Shown in pieces: positions 49,794-57,511 of a stretch of 64,000 nucleotides of DNA. Every line of letters begins with the position of its first letter. Position 1 is the stretch's first letter. The stretch comes from JAICND01 sp040905905 (GTDB lineage: Bacteria > Actinomycetota > Acidimicrobiia > Spongiisociales > ZC4RG35). The notes under the pieces were generated by a model. It worked only from the letters and a program-made list of their open reading frames with translations, ran no database searches and had not been told where the DNA came from. The stretch is taken from positions 124,001 through 188,000 of the forward strand of contig JBBDQN010000051.1 in assembly GCA_040905905.1 (NCBI GenBank). Reading direction: 5' to 3'. A program made the position numbers and the translations under genes.

Positions 49794-51036
49794 CGACGAT
49801 CGAATTCGTGAACTGGCCAGAGAGGGCATCCGTCCCTGGATCGGAGCGGACCCCCAGGGACCCACCTGGGAACAACTGACTGCCGATTCGTCCTCCCGAC
49901 GCCGTCCGGCCTGGGCCGCCGCCGCCCTGACCGCGGCCATCGTCCTCGGGGGTGTTGCTCTTCTGCCGGTTTTGATAGGTGGCACACCAGGTTCCGAATC
50001 TTCGACCACCGAGGCTCCCACCCCTACCACCGCTGCTTCTACGACTACTTCGACTGCGACTTCGACGACCGGGGCGACCACTACCACCCTTCCCCCTTCC
50101 GGCTTGCCACTGGAGACACCGGTGCCTTTGCAAATAGCTTCAGTTGGTCCAGAAGGCCATGGCTTGGAGGTGCTCGACCTGCAGACGGGGGCAATCACAA
50201 GTCTCCCGCTTCAAACGATCCTCAACCAGGTGGGCGGAGCGATCTACAACCGGCAGCGCGAGGTCATCCTGTGGGACTCCGAAGCAGCGTTTGTATTCAG
50301 TCAGGGTCTCGATGACTACGACCTCGAGTTGGTCCCAGCGCAAAGGTCGCCGACCGGTGTGATGTGGGTCCTTCCCACGGCGGACGGGGACAACGCCTGG
50401 ATTGTCCAGCAGGGTTTGGAGGGTGACCCCACCCTGCTCGAGTTCCGCAACATCGAGAACGGCGAGCGGTTGATCACAGCTGAAGCCGACCCTGGTCTGA
50501 CACCGGTCGGGGCAACAGTTGACGGGCTCGTCTTCAACACCACCGACAATCAGGTGGTGCTTTTCACCAACAGCGGCGCCACGCTGCCGCTGGGCCCCGG
50601 TCGGGGTATCGCCACCACCGAGACGGCGGTGGTCCGTCTGGTTTGTAGTGGCGATGAACCCGCCGACTGTGAAGAAATCTGGGTAACGAGGTCGGACGGA
50701 ACCGATGACCGTCAGAACGTCAAGCCAGACGAAGGAATGTGGATTGCGCTCGAGAACGGGTCGTTGCCGGTGATCTCACCAGACGGGACCAAGCTGTTGA
50801 TCGGATTCGGTCTCCCCTCAACAACGTTGCACGTGGTCGACCTGGAAGACAGTGGGGTTCAACCGATCGCGGAACTGGTGGCCGGGGATGCATTGGCAAC
50901 CTGGTCCACGGACGGCGCCTGGATCGCCCTGATCAATGGCGGCGACATTGATCTGATCAACGCAGCCGATCCCCCTCAAGTGGTACCGCTGCGTGGCGTC
51001 ATCGCCGAAGGTTTCTTGCCGATCGCCGCCGGTTAA
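49786..51036 (+). CDS. Membrane-anchored propeller-like protein, putative anti-sigma partner
   Basis: 416 residues. Cytoplasmic helical segment (1-35, ELAREGIRPWIGADPQGPTWEQL), one membrane helix (about 45-63), a Thr-rich stalk (about 66-100), and a large beta-rich external domain with WD/TolB-like repeats (GHGLEVLDLQTGAI, VISPDGTKLLIGFG, LATWSTDGAWIALI). Coupled to the sigma gene. The topology fits a transmembrane anti-sigma with an external sensor, but the cytoplasmic part carries no zinc-binding anti-sigma motif. Confidence 0.68.
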   Translation: MDDDDRIRELAREGIRPWIGADPQGPTWEQLTADSSSRRRPAWAAAALTAAIVLGGVALLPVLIGGTPGSESSTTEAPTPTTAASTTTSTATSTTGATTTTLPPSGLPLETPVPLQIASVGPEGHGLEVLDLQTGAITSLPLQTILNQVGGAIYNRQREVILWDSEAAFVFSQGLDDYDLELVPAQRSPTGVMWVLPTADGDNAWIVQQGLEGDPTLLEFRNIENGERLITAEADPGLTPVGATVDGLVFNTTDNQVVLFTNSGATLPLGPGRGIATTETAVVRLVCSGDEPADCEEIWVTRSDGTDDRQNVKPDEGMWIALENGSLPVISPDGTKLLIGFGLPSTTLHVVDLEDSGVQPIAELVAGDALATWSTDGAWIALINGGDIDLINAADPPQVVPLRGVIAEGFLPIAAG

Positions 51037-51461
51037 CCAGGGGTCCCCGGTCGGTCACATTCGATCTCGGCCCGGGGCCAGCGTTCGGCCCGCTGGTCGT
51101 CGGATCGGTAGATATACAAGTAATCCTCGCGGGTATTCGGATCGAAAAAGATCTCCTTCGTGCCAAGGGTGATGTGAGTGGCCTCAGTGCCGGGAGGAAG
51201 TTCGTTCAACACCTCAAACGTGAGCACCTCCCCCTCTGCATTGCTGAGCTGACCAAGCACCCCGTCGTCGTCCTGGGCGTAGAGGTCACCAAAGAAGAAC
51301 AGGAACGTGACCTCGTCATGGCCGCACGTCTCGAACCCGCGGTATTGGATTACCTGGCTGCCTTCCAGGGGTTGCCCGCTCTCGTCCAGCCAGGGTCCGA
51401 ACTGGCCGATACTGCAAGCGGCCACCAGGGCAAGACCCAACAGAAGACAAAGGCGTCGCAT
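51033..51461 (-). CDS. Small lipoprotein, unknown function
   Basis: 142 residues from ATG at 51461. Lipobox VAAC after a short hydrophobic segment (Cys16), then a beta-rich domain with two further Cys (ETCGHDEV, IECDRPG). Lies 7 nt downstream of nfo. Overlaps the convergent propeller gene by 4 nt. No family recognised. Confidence 0.65.
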   Translation of the reverse strand: MRRLCLLLGLALVAACSIGQFGPWLDESGQPLEGSQVIQYRGFETCGHDEVTFLFFFGDLYAQDDDGVLGQLSNAEGEVLTFEVLNELPPGTEATHITLGTKEIFFDPNTREDYLYIYRSDDQRAERWPRAEIECDRPGTPG

Positions 51462-51468
51462 GAGGCTT

Positions 51469-52245
51469 TTATGTCGCGGGCAAACCGGCCATGTGAGCCC
51501 GCACCCAGGCAAGGTCGGCGAGGTGCTCGCCCACTCCGCCCGGAGTTTCGATCACGACCGGTGCCTGAGCCTCGGCCACCATCGACGCCAGCAGCTCGCG
51601 GGGGATCTGACCCTTTTCGATATTGGCGTGGCGATCGCGGTGCGAGTCGAAGGTGTCGCGGGAGTCATTGCAGTGAACCAGGTCGATGCGGCCCGTGACC
51701 TCCCGCACCCGGCCGGGAAGGTCCTCGCAGGGCTCGCCACCCGCCCAGGCGTGGCAGGTGTCGAGGACAAAACCGGGATCGAGATCACCGATCTCGGCCC
51801 AAAGACGGGCAATCGAGTCCAGCCGGCGAGCCACCGCATTGTCGCCAGTCGCCGTGTTCTCGATGAGGACCGGTACTTCGGTGTCGAGCTCGAGCAGGGC
51901 TTTGCGCCAACGCGGGTAGGCATCGGCGATGGGTCCATCGCCCGTCAGGTAGCCCCCATGAACCACCACCCCGACCGCTCCGATGGCGGCGGCGGCATCA
52001 CAGCTCTCCTGAAGGATCCGGCGGGAGGGAATACGGATGCGCGATGCGTCGGCCGCCACGTTGATCAGGTATGGCGCGTGGACGACGATCGGGAGAGAGC
52101 TGGCGGCCAGTTCGGCGGCATCGTCCCGAGGTGGTGGCTTGCGCCATGACTGCGGGTCAGTGAGGAAGATCTGGACGAGATCCGCCCCTCGAGCGCTCGC
52201 CTCCTCCAGAGGATGGCTCCCGTCGACATGGGCGCCCACGCCCAT
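51469..52245 (-). CDS. nfo: Deoxyribonuclease IV / AP endonuclease family 2
   Basis: 258 residues. Opens with MGVGAHVDGSHPLEEA; VLDTCHAWAGG and the metal-binding HCNDSRDTFDSHRDRHANIEKG block are endonuclease IV signatures. Cuts DNA at abasic sites with three zinc ions. ATG at 52245 is 5 nt past the upstream stop; a second ATG at 52266 lies inside the upstream gene. Confidence 0.9.
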   Translation of the reverse strand: MGVGAHVDGSHPLEEASARGADLVQIFLTDPQSWRKPPPRDDAAELAASSLPIVVHAPYLINVAADASRIRIPSRRILQESCDAAAAIGAVGVVVHGGYLTGDGPIADAYPRWRKALLELDTEVPVLIENTATGDNAVARRLDSIARLWAEIGDLDPGFVLDTCHAWAGGEPCEDLPGRVREVTGRIDLVHCNDSRDTFDSHRDRHANIEKGQIPRELLASMVAEAQAPVVIETPGGVGEHLADLAWVRAHMAGLPAT

Positions 52246-52250
52246 CGGAA

Positions 52251-52862
52251 TCAGCGGATGTCCCATGGCCAGGTCGACTCGGGTTTTGGTGGTGGCTGCG
52301 CCTGGTGGCGCGGGCGGGTCGACGATGCCACAGCAATATCGGCCACCTTCTCTGCCACCTCCCGGGCAGGTACCTCCCAGTCGGCCGCGAGCAGAGCCAG
52401 GGTTTCTCCGTCGATCCAGCGCGCTCCCCAGGGGTCGGTGGGCATCATCGACAAGTCTTTGAACCGAAGCCACATAACCGACACCAGGTCACCGTCGTCT
52501 TCCAGTTGCTCGGCACCGATGTCGTCGAGAGCGTCCCAGGGAATCACCACCGGCGCTCGGAACGGCCCGGCGATGCGGAGGTGAAGACCGGCACTATCGG
52601 CTCGGACCACCGCCCGGGGGGCCAGGAGCTCCTTGAGACCAAACACGCTCAGAATGGCTCCGAGCACCAACAGGAAGGCCGCCCAGATGACATCGCGGGG
52701 CTCGACCAGTTGCGGGCTGTCCGCGGCAAATACAAGCTCTGAGAAAAAGTTGATGATGCGGCGGCGGTAGAGAATGTCAATCCCGATCACCATCAGCGGG
52801 ATGCCGGACAATGCCACCAACCACATGCGGAGCCCAGAGCGCTGCATCGAAAACTCATTCAT
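52251..52862 (-). CDS. Two-TM membrane protein with PH-like domain
   Basis: 203 residues. Two membrane helices (about 12-28 and 58-76) followed by a beta-rich domain reminiscent of bacterial PH-like folds (RADSAGLHLRIAGPFRAPVVIPWDALDDIGAE). The ATG overlaps the pyrE stop as TGATG. Function unknown. Confidence 0.6.
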   Translation of the reverse strand: MNEFSMQRSGLRMWLVALSGIPLMVIGIDILYRRRIINFFSELVFAADSPQLVEPRDVIWAAFLLVLGAILSVFGLKELLAPRAVVRADSAGLHLRIAGPFRAPVVIPWDALDDIGAEQLEDDGDLVSVMWLRFKDLSMMPTDPWGARWIDGETLALLAADWEVPAREVAEKVADIAVASSTRPRHQAQPPPKPESTWPWDIR

Positions 52863-53404
52863 CAGGCCACCCCGAGATCGGCCGGGCTGATAAGGGCGGT
52901 ATAGAGGAGCCGACGCCGATCCGCTTCCCGCTTGACCTCGCCGTCGCTCCGATCGACCAGGGACACAGCCTGGACGACTTCGATGCCGGCGGCGGTCAGA
53001 GTGTCAATAGATTCGAACATAGCCCCACCCGTGGTGACAGTGTCATCGAGCACGGCTGCCCGATCTCCGGGCCCGACGGGTCCGACCAGACGCCCTCCAA
53101 TCCCGTGATCCTTAGCGTCCTTACGTATGGAGAAGGCCCGAATTGCCCGCCCACTGTCGGCGGCGGCAATGACCGTCGCCAGCGCGATCGGATCAGCGCC
53201 CATTGTCATCCCTCCTACCACCTCCACGCCCGGTTGCAGCACATCGAGCACTGCCGCTCCCACGAGCCGCGCCCCCGATCCTGAAAAAGTGGTCTGACGA
53301 GCATCGAGGTACCAGGCAGAAGTGGCACCGGAACGCAGGCGGTAGGGCCCGTCGGTGCGTAGGGAGTGTTGGCGGAGATGATCGATGAGGGGAGAGATGG
53401 TCAC
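52862..53404 (-). CDS. pyrE: Orotate phosphoribosyltransferase
   Basis: 180 residues from GTG at 53404; TTG at 53416 would add four residues. PRPP-binding motif AAVLDDTVTTGGA and the RKDAKDHGIGG flexible loop with its catalytic Lys are typical of PyrE. Converts orotate to OMP. Stand-alone here, with no other pyrimidine genes in the window. Confidence 0.9.
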   Translation of the reverse strand: MTISPLIDHLRQHSLRTDGPYRLRSGATSAWYLDARQTTFSGSGARLVGAAVLDVLQPGVEVVGGMTMGADPIALATVIAAADSGRAIRAFSIRKDAKDHGIGGRLVGPVGPGDRAAVLDDTVTTGGAMFESIDTLTAAGIEVVQAVSLVDRSDGEVKREADRRRLLYTALISPADLGVA

Positions 53405-53525
53405 GTGCTGGCTCAAGATGTTGGCGATTCTGGCCGATGGGAGAGGCGAAGCGTGGGTCTCCTCCCTGCGCGGTCCCTCCGACAGTAGTGGTCGTCCGGT
53501 ATTGGGCGGCCACTACTCGCGTCAC

Positions 53526-53531
53526 TACCGT
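53526..53531 (+). promoter_or_regulatory. -10 box of the histidine phosphatase gene
   Basis: TACCGT ends 6 nt before the GTG at 53538; no Shine-Dalgarno sequence. Confidence 0.4.
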
Positions 53532-53537
53532 CGCGGG

Positions 53538-54221
53538 GTGGAATTGATCCTCGTACGTCACGGTCAACCCGACTGGGCTCCCGGTCGGATTGCCAGCAAC
53601 AACCCTCATCTGAGCGAACTGGGCGCCCGCCAGGCCGAGCTCGTCGCCCAAGCCGCTCGACACTGGGGCCAGGTCGACGAGATCTGGATGTCGCCCCTCA
53701 ACCGGGCCCGGGAAACAGCCGCGCCTATCGCCGACGTCCTCGGCCTCGAGCCTCAACTGCACGAATGGACCGAAGAGATCGGCAACCCCCCGGATTGGGA
53801 GGGAAGCCCGATAGACCTGATCGAAGACGCCTGGATGAAGGCCAATCTCCGCACCATGGACGAGATGTGGCAGGGGATGCCGGGAGGCGAATCGTTTCGC
53901 GTTTTCCATCACAGGGTCGTGGGTGGCCTGGAGAGTGCGCTCGGAGAACGAGCTATCAAGCGCCTCGAGGATGGCCACCCCCATCTCTGGCAGGTAGCCG
54001 ATGAGCGACGGATTGTGGTGGTCGCTCACGGCGGTACCAACGCTGTTATCACCGGTGCCTTGCTCGGTCTCGAACCAACCCCCTGGGAGTGGGATCGTTT
54101 CGAGTCGCCCCACACCGGAGTTGCGAAGATGGCGACGTTGCACATCGCCCATGGCTCCGCCTTCTCACTGAAGGTGTTCGGTGACATCACCCACCTCGAC
54201 CCGGCGATGGTCACCAGATAA
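53538..54221 (+). CDS. Histidine phosphatase (phosphoglycerate mutase-like)
   Basis: 227 residues. ILVRHGQPDW carries the RHG phosphorylated His; SPLNRARETAAP and VVVAHGGTNAVI provide the second Arg and His. Broad family; GpmB-, CobC- or SixA-like roles are all possible. GTG start at 53538 placed right before the first strand. Confidence 0.88.
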   Translation: MELILVRHGQPDWAPGRIASNNPHLSELGARQAELVAQAARHWGQVDEIWMSPLNRARETAAPIADVLGLEPQLHEWTEEIGNPPDWEGSPIDLIEDAWMKANLRTMDEMWQGMPGGESFRVFHHRVVGGLESALGERAIKRLEDGHPHLWQVADERRIVVVAHGGTNAVITGALLGLEPTPWEWDRFESPHTGVAKMATLHIAHGSAFSLKVFGDITHLDPAMVTR

Positions 54222-54230
54222 GAGCCGCGA

Positions 54231-55004
54231 TCAGCGGCCAAACCGCCGGTTGCGCCTCGTGTAGTCACGCAGCGCTCGCAGAAAGTCAACCCGGCGGAAC
54301 GCCGGCCAATAAACGTCGACGAAGACGAATTCGGCGTAGGCGGACTGCCACAACAAGAAGCCCGACAGCCGTGATTCCCCACTGGTCCTGATCAACAGAT
54401 CGGGATCGGGAACATCAGCCGAATACATGTGCCGGGCCAGGGAGTTGGCGTCGATGTGGGCTGCCATCTCCTCGGGCTTGACTCCCTCAATGGCCAGTCG
54501 GCTGACTAGGTCTTTGGCGGCGTCGACGATCTCCTGGCGGCCGCCGTACCCCATGGCGATGTTGAGATGCCGATCCCCCTCCGAGCAGGCAGCCTCGGCG
54601 GCTTTGGCAGACTCGACCAGTTCCGCCGGCAACAGGTCGAGGCTCCCGATAAATCGGAGGCGGAGGTCGTGATGTGCAGCCAGCTTGGGAAGTCGTTCGA
54701 ACAACTCCATCAAGACCTCAAAAAACGGAGTCAACTCCTCATCCGGCCGGGACAGGTTTTCACGAGAGAGGACCCAGCCGGTGATCACCGGAATCCCCAG
54801 GTCGTTGGTCCAGGTGAGGAACTCCTCGAACCGGGCCATCCCTGCCCGGTAGCTGTCCGTATAAGACGCAAGCCCCTCCTCCCGGGCGTAACGACGGTGG
54901 CCGTCCAGGACTATCCCGATGTGATGGGGAAGTCGGGTTCGATCAAGACCTCTTGATAGCTGACGTTCATAGAGCGCGTAGAGAAAATGTGGAGGTCCCG
55001 GCAT
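54231..55004 (-). CDS. uppS: Z-isoprenyl diphosphate synthase (Rv1086-like short type)
   Basis: 257 residues. The LYALYERQLSRGLD N-terminus, HIGIVLDGHRRYA, DPDLLIRTSGESRLSGFLLWQSAYAEFVFVDVYWPAF and RALRDYTRRN closely follow the mycobacterial Z-farnesyl diphosphate synthase Rv1086. The residue after the catalytic Asp-Gly is His instead of the usual Asn. Makes short Z-prenyl diphosphate or the undecaprenyl carrier; the short-chain role is inferred from the N-terminus. TAGCAT lies 11 nt upstream. Confidence 0.88.
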   Translation of the reverse strand: MPGPPHFLYALYERQLSRGLDRTRLPHHIGIVLDGHRRYAREEGLASYTDSYRAGMARFEEFLTWTNDLGIPVITGWVLSRENLSRPDEELTPFFEVLMELFERLPKLAAHHDLRLRFIGSLDLLPAELVESAKAAEAACSEGDRHLNIAMGYGGRQEIVDAAKDLVSRLAIEGVKPEEMAAHIDANSLARHMYSADVPDPDLLIRTSGESRLSGFLLWQSAYAEFVFVDVYWPAFRRVDFLRALRDYTRRNRRFGR

Positions 55005-55035
55005 TCCGGATTGTGATGCTACCGGGGGCAGGTGG

Positions 55036-56802
55036 TCAGTTCTTGGCTAAGTTTTCGGGGATATCCACGAGTTTGGCTCGCAGGAACTCACCCAGGGACT
55101 TGGCCTGGGCATCGGTCCTGGTTGACGAGCTGACCCCTTCCCCCAGTAGACCCTTGATGACGAAGTTGACTGCCATCAGGTTGGGCAACTCGTATCGGTC
55201 GACTTCGAGTCCCTCGGCTTCGGGCAGCAGCCGACGAATCTCCTCGACGGTGAGATATGACGCCAGCCACCGGTAAGCGTCTTCACTTCGGACCCAAAAC
55301 CCGACGTTGGCATTGCCACCTTTGTCCCCTGAACGTGCCCCGGCGATAGAGCCCAGGGGGTGGAGGCGTGAGGCCTGAGACGTGAGGGGTGAGACTTTGG
55401 GTGTGATGGGTGGTGGGTGGTGGGTGGTGGGTCGGACCGGGCTGGGGGCAACCGAACTCACCTCCCAACTCTTGTCACCCACCACCACTCGCATCGGCAC
55501 CAACTCGGCAGGAATCGCCGTCGGCCAGTAGACGGCATAGGGGGTGGCGTCAGCGGGCGGGCTCGTCACAAAGAACCCCGGGTAGTGGGAAAGGGCCAGC
55601 TCCACGGCAGCCCGTGAGAAGGGCCGTCCAACCTTGTGTTCGTCCGGGTCCATGACCGTGACCCGCAGATAGGCGAGAGCGTCGTCATTGGTCAATGGAT
55701 CGGGACGATCTGACCGTATGAGGCGAACGTCGCTCCTGGCGAAAGTCTCCTTTCCTCCCATCGAAGCCCAGAGGGCTGCTTCGAGGTGGCGGGCTTTGTC
55801 CTCGATTTGGAGGCCGGCCAAACCGAAGGTCATCGAGTTGCGATATCCGCCAAGGTAGTTGAGGGCAACCTTGAGGTCGGGCGGAGGCGGGACACCTCTC
55901 ACCCCGGAGACCGCCACCCGATCGGGTCCTACCTGTTCCAGGTTGATCGTGTCGAAGAGAGCGGTGACATCGGGGTTGTAATACTCGACTCCGCCGATCT
56001 CGTACAGGAGCTGGGCGGTCACTGTCCCCATTGAGACCAGACCTCCGGTCCCGGGATGCTTGGTGACCACGCAGGAGCCGTCTTCTGCCATCTCCACCAA
56101 CGGGAAACCGACGTGTTCGAGTCCGGGGACCTCATGGAAAAAGGCGTAGTTGCCCCCGGTTGCCTGGGCGCCACATTCGATGATGTGGCCCGCTACCAGC
56201 GCCCCGGCCAGGGCGTCCCAATCATCCCGGCGCCAGTCGTGGTGCCAGGCGGCCGGTCCGATCACCAGCGCGGCATCGGTCACGCGGCCGGTCACGACCA
56301 CGTCGGCGCCATCCGCCAACGCCTCCTTGATCCCCCATCCCCCCAGGTAGGCATTGGCCGTAAGGGGGTTGATTCCGGCACCGGCGAGCGGCATCCCCCG
56401 GTCGAGGTGGCGAAACTGGTGACCCTCGGCCTGGAGACCATCAAGCCGACCCAGGAGATCGTCGCCGTCGACATAAGCGATCCGGGGTGTCAGCCCGAGG
56501 TCCCCTGCCACCTTGGCGAGTCGTTCCGCCAGACCGGCCGGGTTGAGACCACCGGCATTGGAGACCACTTTGATACCCCGGTCCAAACAGGCTCCCAGGA
56601 CTTCCTCCATCTGGGTAAGAAAGGTCGAGGCATACCCGCCATCGGGGTTGCGCAGGCGGGTTCGCCAGAGGATGGCCATGGTCAACTCGGCCAGGTAGTC
56701 GCCGGTGAGCACGTCGATCGGCCCACCATTGGCCATCTCGGCCGCTGCCGACAATCGATCACCAAAGAAGCCCGAGCAGTTGGCGATCCGAAGCGGCCTC
56801 AT
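55036..56802 (-). CDS. Acyclic terpene utilization AtuA-like protein (DUF1446)
   Basis: 588 residues from ATG at 56802. N-terminal AtuA/DUF1446 domain (IANCSGFFGDRLSAAAEM, VVSNAGGLNPAGLAERL, ADVVVTGRVTDAALVIGP, ECGAQATGGNYA) and the C-terminal AtuA-like alpha/beta domain (LGSIAGARSGDKGGNANVGFWVRS). The inter-domain linker (about 465-487) is low-complexity. Often co-located with acyl-CoA catabolism genes, which are not seen here. TATGCT lies 8 nt before the ATG. Confidence 0.85.
   Translation of the reverse strand: MRPLRIANCSGFFGDRLSAAAEMANGGPIDVLTGDYLAELTMAILWRTRLRNPDGGYASTFLTQMEEVLGACLDRGIKVVSNAGGLNPAGLAERLAKVAGDLGLTPRIAYVDGDDLLGRLDGLQAEGHQFRHLDRGMPLAGAGINPLTANAYLGGWGIKEALADGADVVVTGRVTDAALVIGPAAWHHDWRRDDWDALAGALVAGHIIECGAQATGGNYAFFHEVPGLEHVGFPLVEMAEDGSCVVTKHPGTGGLVSMGTVTAQLLYEIGGVEYYNPDVTALFDTINLEQVGPDRVAVSGVRGVPPPPDLKVALNYLGGYRNSMTFGLAGLQIEDKARHLEAALWASMGGKETFARSDVRLIRSDRPDPLTNDDALAYLRVTVMDPDEHKVGRPFSRAAVELALSHYPGFFVTSPPADATPYAVYWPTAIPAELVPMRVVVGDKSWEVSSVAPSPVRPTTHHPPPITPKVSPLTSQASRLHPLGSIAGARSGDKGGNANVGFWVRSEDAYRWLASYLTVEEIRRLLPEAEGLEVDRYELPNLMAVNFVIKGLLGEGVSSSTRTDAQAKSLGEFLRAKLVDIPENLAKN
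55380..55437. repeat. Low-complexity GT-rich insert in the AtuA-like linker
   Basis: Degenerate GTGAG-type units followed by four or more GGTGGGT units. It codes for the His/Pro/Thr-rich inter-domain linker and keeps the frame. Composition is unlike the flanking coding sequence. Confidence 0.6.
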
Positions 56803-56810
56803 GGCGGGCG

Positions 56811-56843
56811 AGCATACGGGTAAACGGGTCTCTCCCGTATCCT
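56811..56843. promoter_or_regulatory. Divergent leaderless promoters of atuA-like and hemolysin III genes
   Basis: Minus-strand TATGCT (56816-56811) ends 8 nt before the ATG at 56802; plus-strand TATCCT (56838-56843) ends 8 nt before the ATG at 56852. Neither gene has a Shine-Dalgarno sequence. Confidence 0.5.
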
Positions 56844-56851
56844 GATGGTCG

Positions 56852-57511
56852 ATGGAAAGATGGCGTTGGGGTCGGGTGACCAATCCAATCAGAGGGATAC
56901 TTCACGGTGTGGCCGGTCTGGCTGCCGCGGCTGGGGCCGCGTTGCTGGTCATCCGAGCCACCGCCGGGAAACACGCCATCGCCGGTCTGGTGTTCGGGCT
57001 GTCGCTGGTGGCGATGTACACAGTCTCCACCATCTATCACGCCGTCGACTGGCGGGCGTCGGCCAGGTCGTTCATGCAACGGCTCGACCACTCGATGATT
57101 TTCCTGGTGGTAGCCGGGACCTTCACTCCCTTCGGAGTGGTGTTGCTCGACGATCCCTTGCGGCTACTCCTCCTGGGCCTGGTGTGGGGCACGGCCGTTG
57201 TCGGCATCACCCTCAAGTTTGTCCTACCGAGAGTCAAAACCGGTTTGTCGGTGGGTCTGCAACACGCCATGGGGTGGAGTTCACTGGCCGCCGTGCCAGT
57301 CATCTGGCAAAAGATCGGCGGTGGCGCAGTGGCGATGATCGTGGCCGGCGGATTCTTCTACACCGCCGGAACCGTGATCTTTGCGGTCAAACGACCCCGG
57401 CTTTTTCCCCGGGTGTTCTCATACCACGAGCTATTCCACGTGATGGTGATCCTGGGAAGCCTCTTCCACTTCCTGGCGATCCTCTGGTTCGTGATGCCCT
57501 ACACGGCCTAA
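56852..57511 (+). CDS. Hemolysin III / PAQR-family membrane protein
   Basis: 219 residues, seven membrane helices. STIYHAVDW, QRLDHSMIFLVVAGTFTPF and SYHELFHVMVILGSLFHF place the conserved Ser, Asp and His metal-site residues of the YqfA/adiponectin-receptor (PAQR) family, which are zinc hydrolases such as ceramidases in eukaryotes. Bacterial role unclear. Overlaps pepP by 4 nt at the 3' ends. Confidence 0.9.
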   Translation: MERWRWGRVTNPIRGILHGVAGLAAAAGAALLVIRATAGKHAIAGLVFGLSLVAMYTVSTIYHAVDWRASARSFMQRLDHSMIFLVVAGTFTPFGVVLLDDPLRLLLLGLVWGTAVVGITLKFVLPRVKTGLSVGLQHAMGWSSLAAVPVIWQKIGGGAVAMIVAGGFFYTAGTVIFAVKRPRLFPRVFSYHELFHVMVILGSLFHFLAILWFVMPYTA

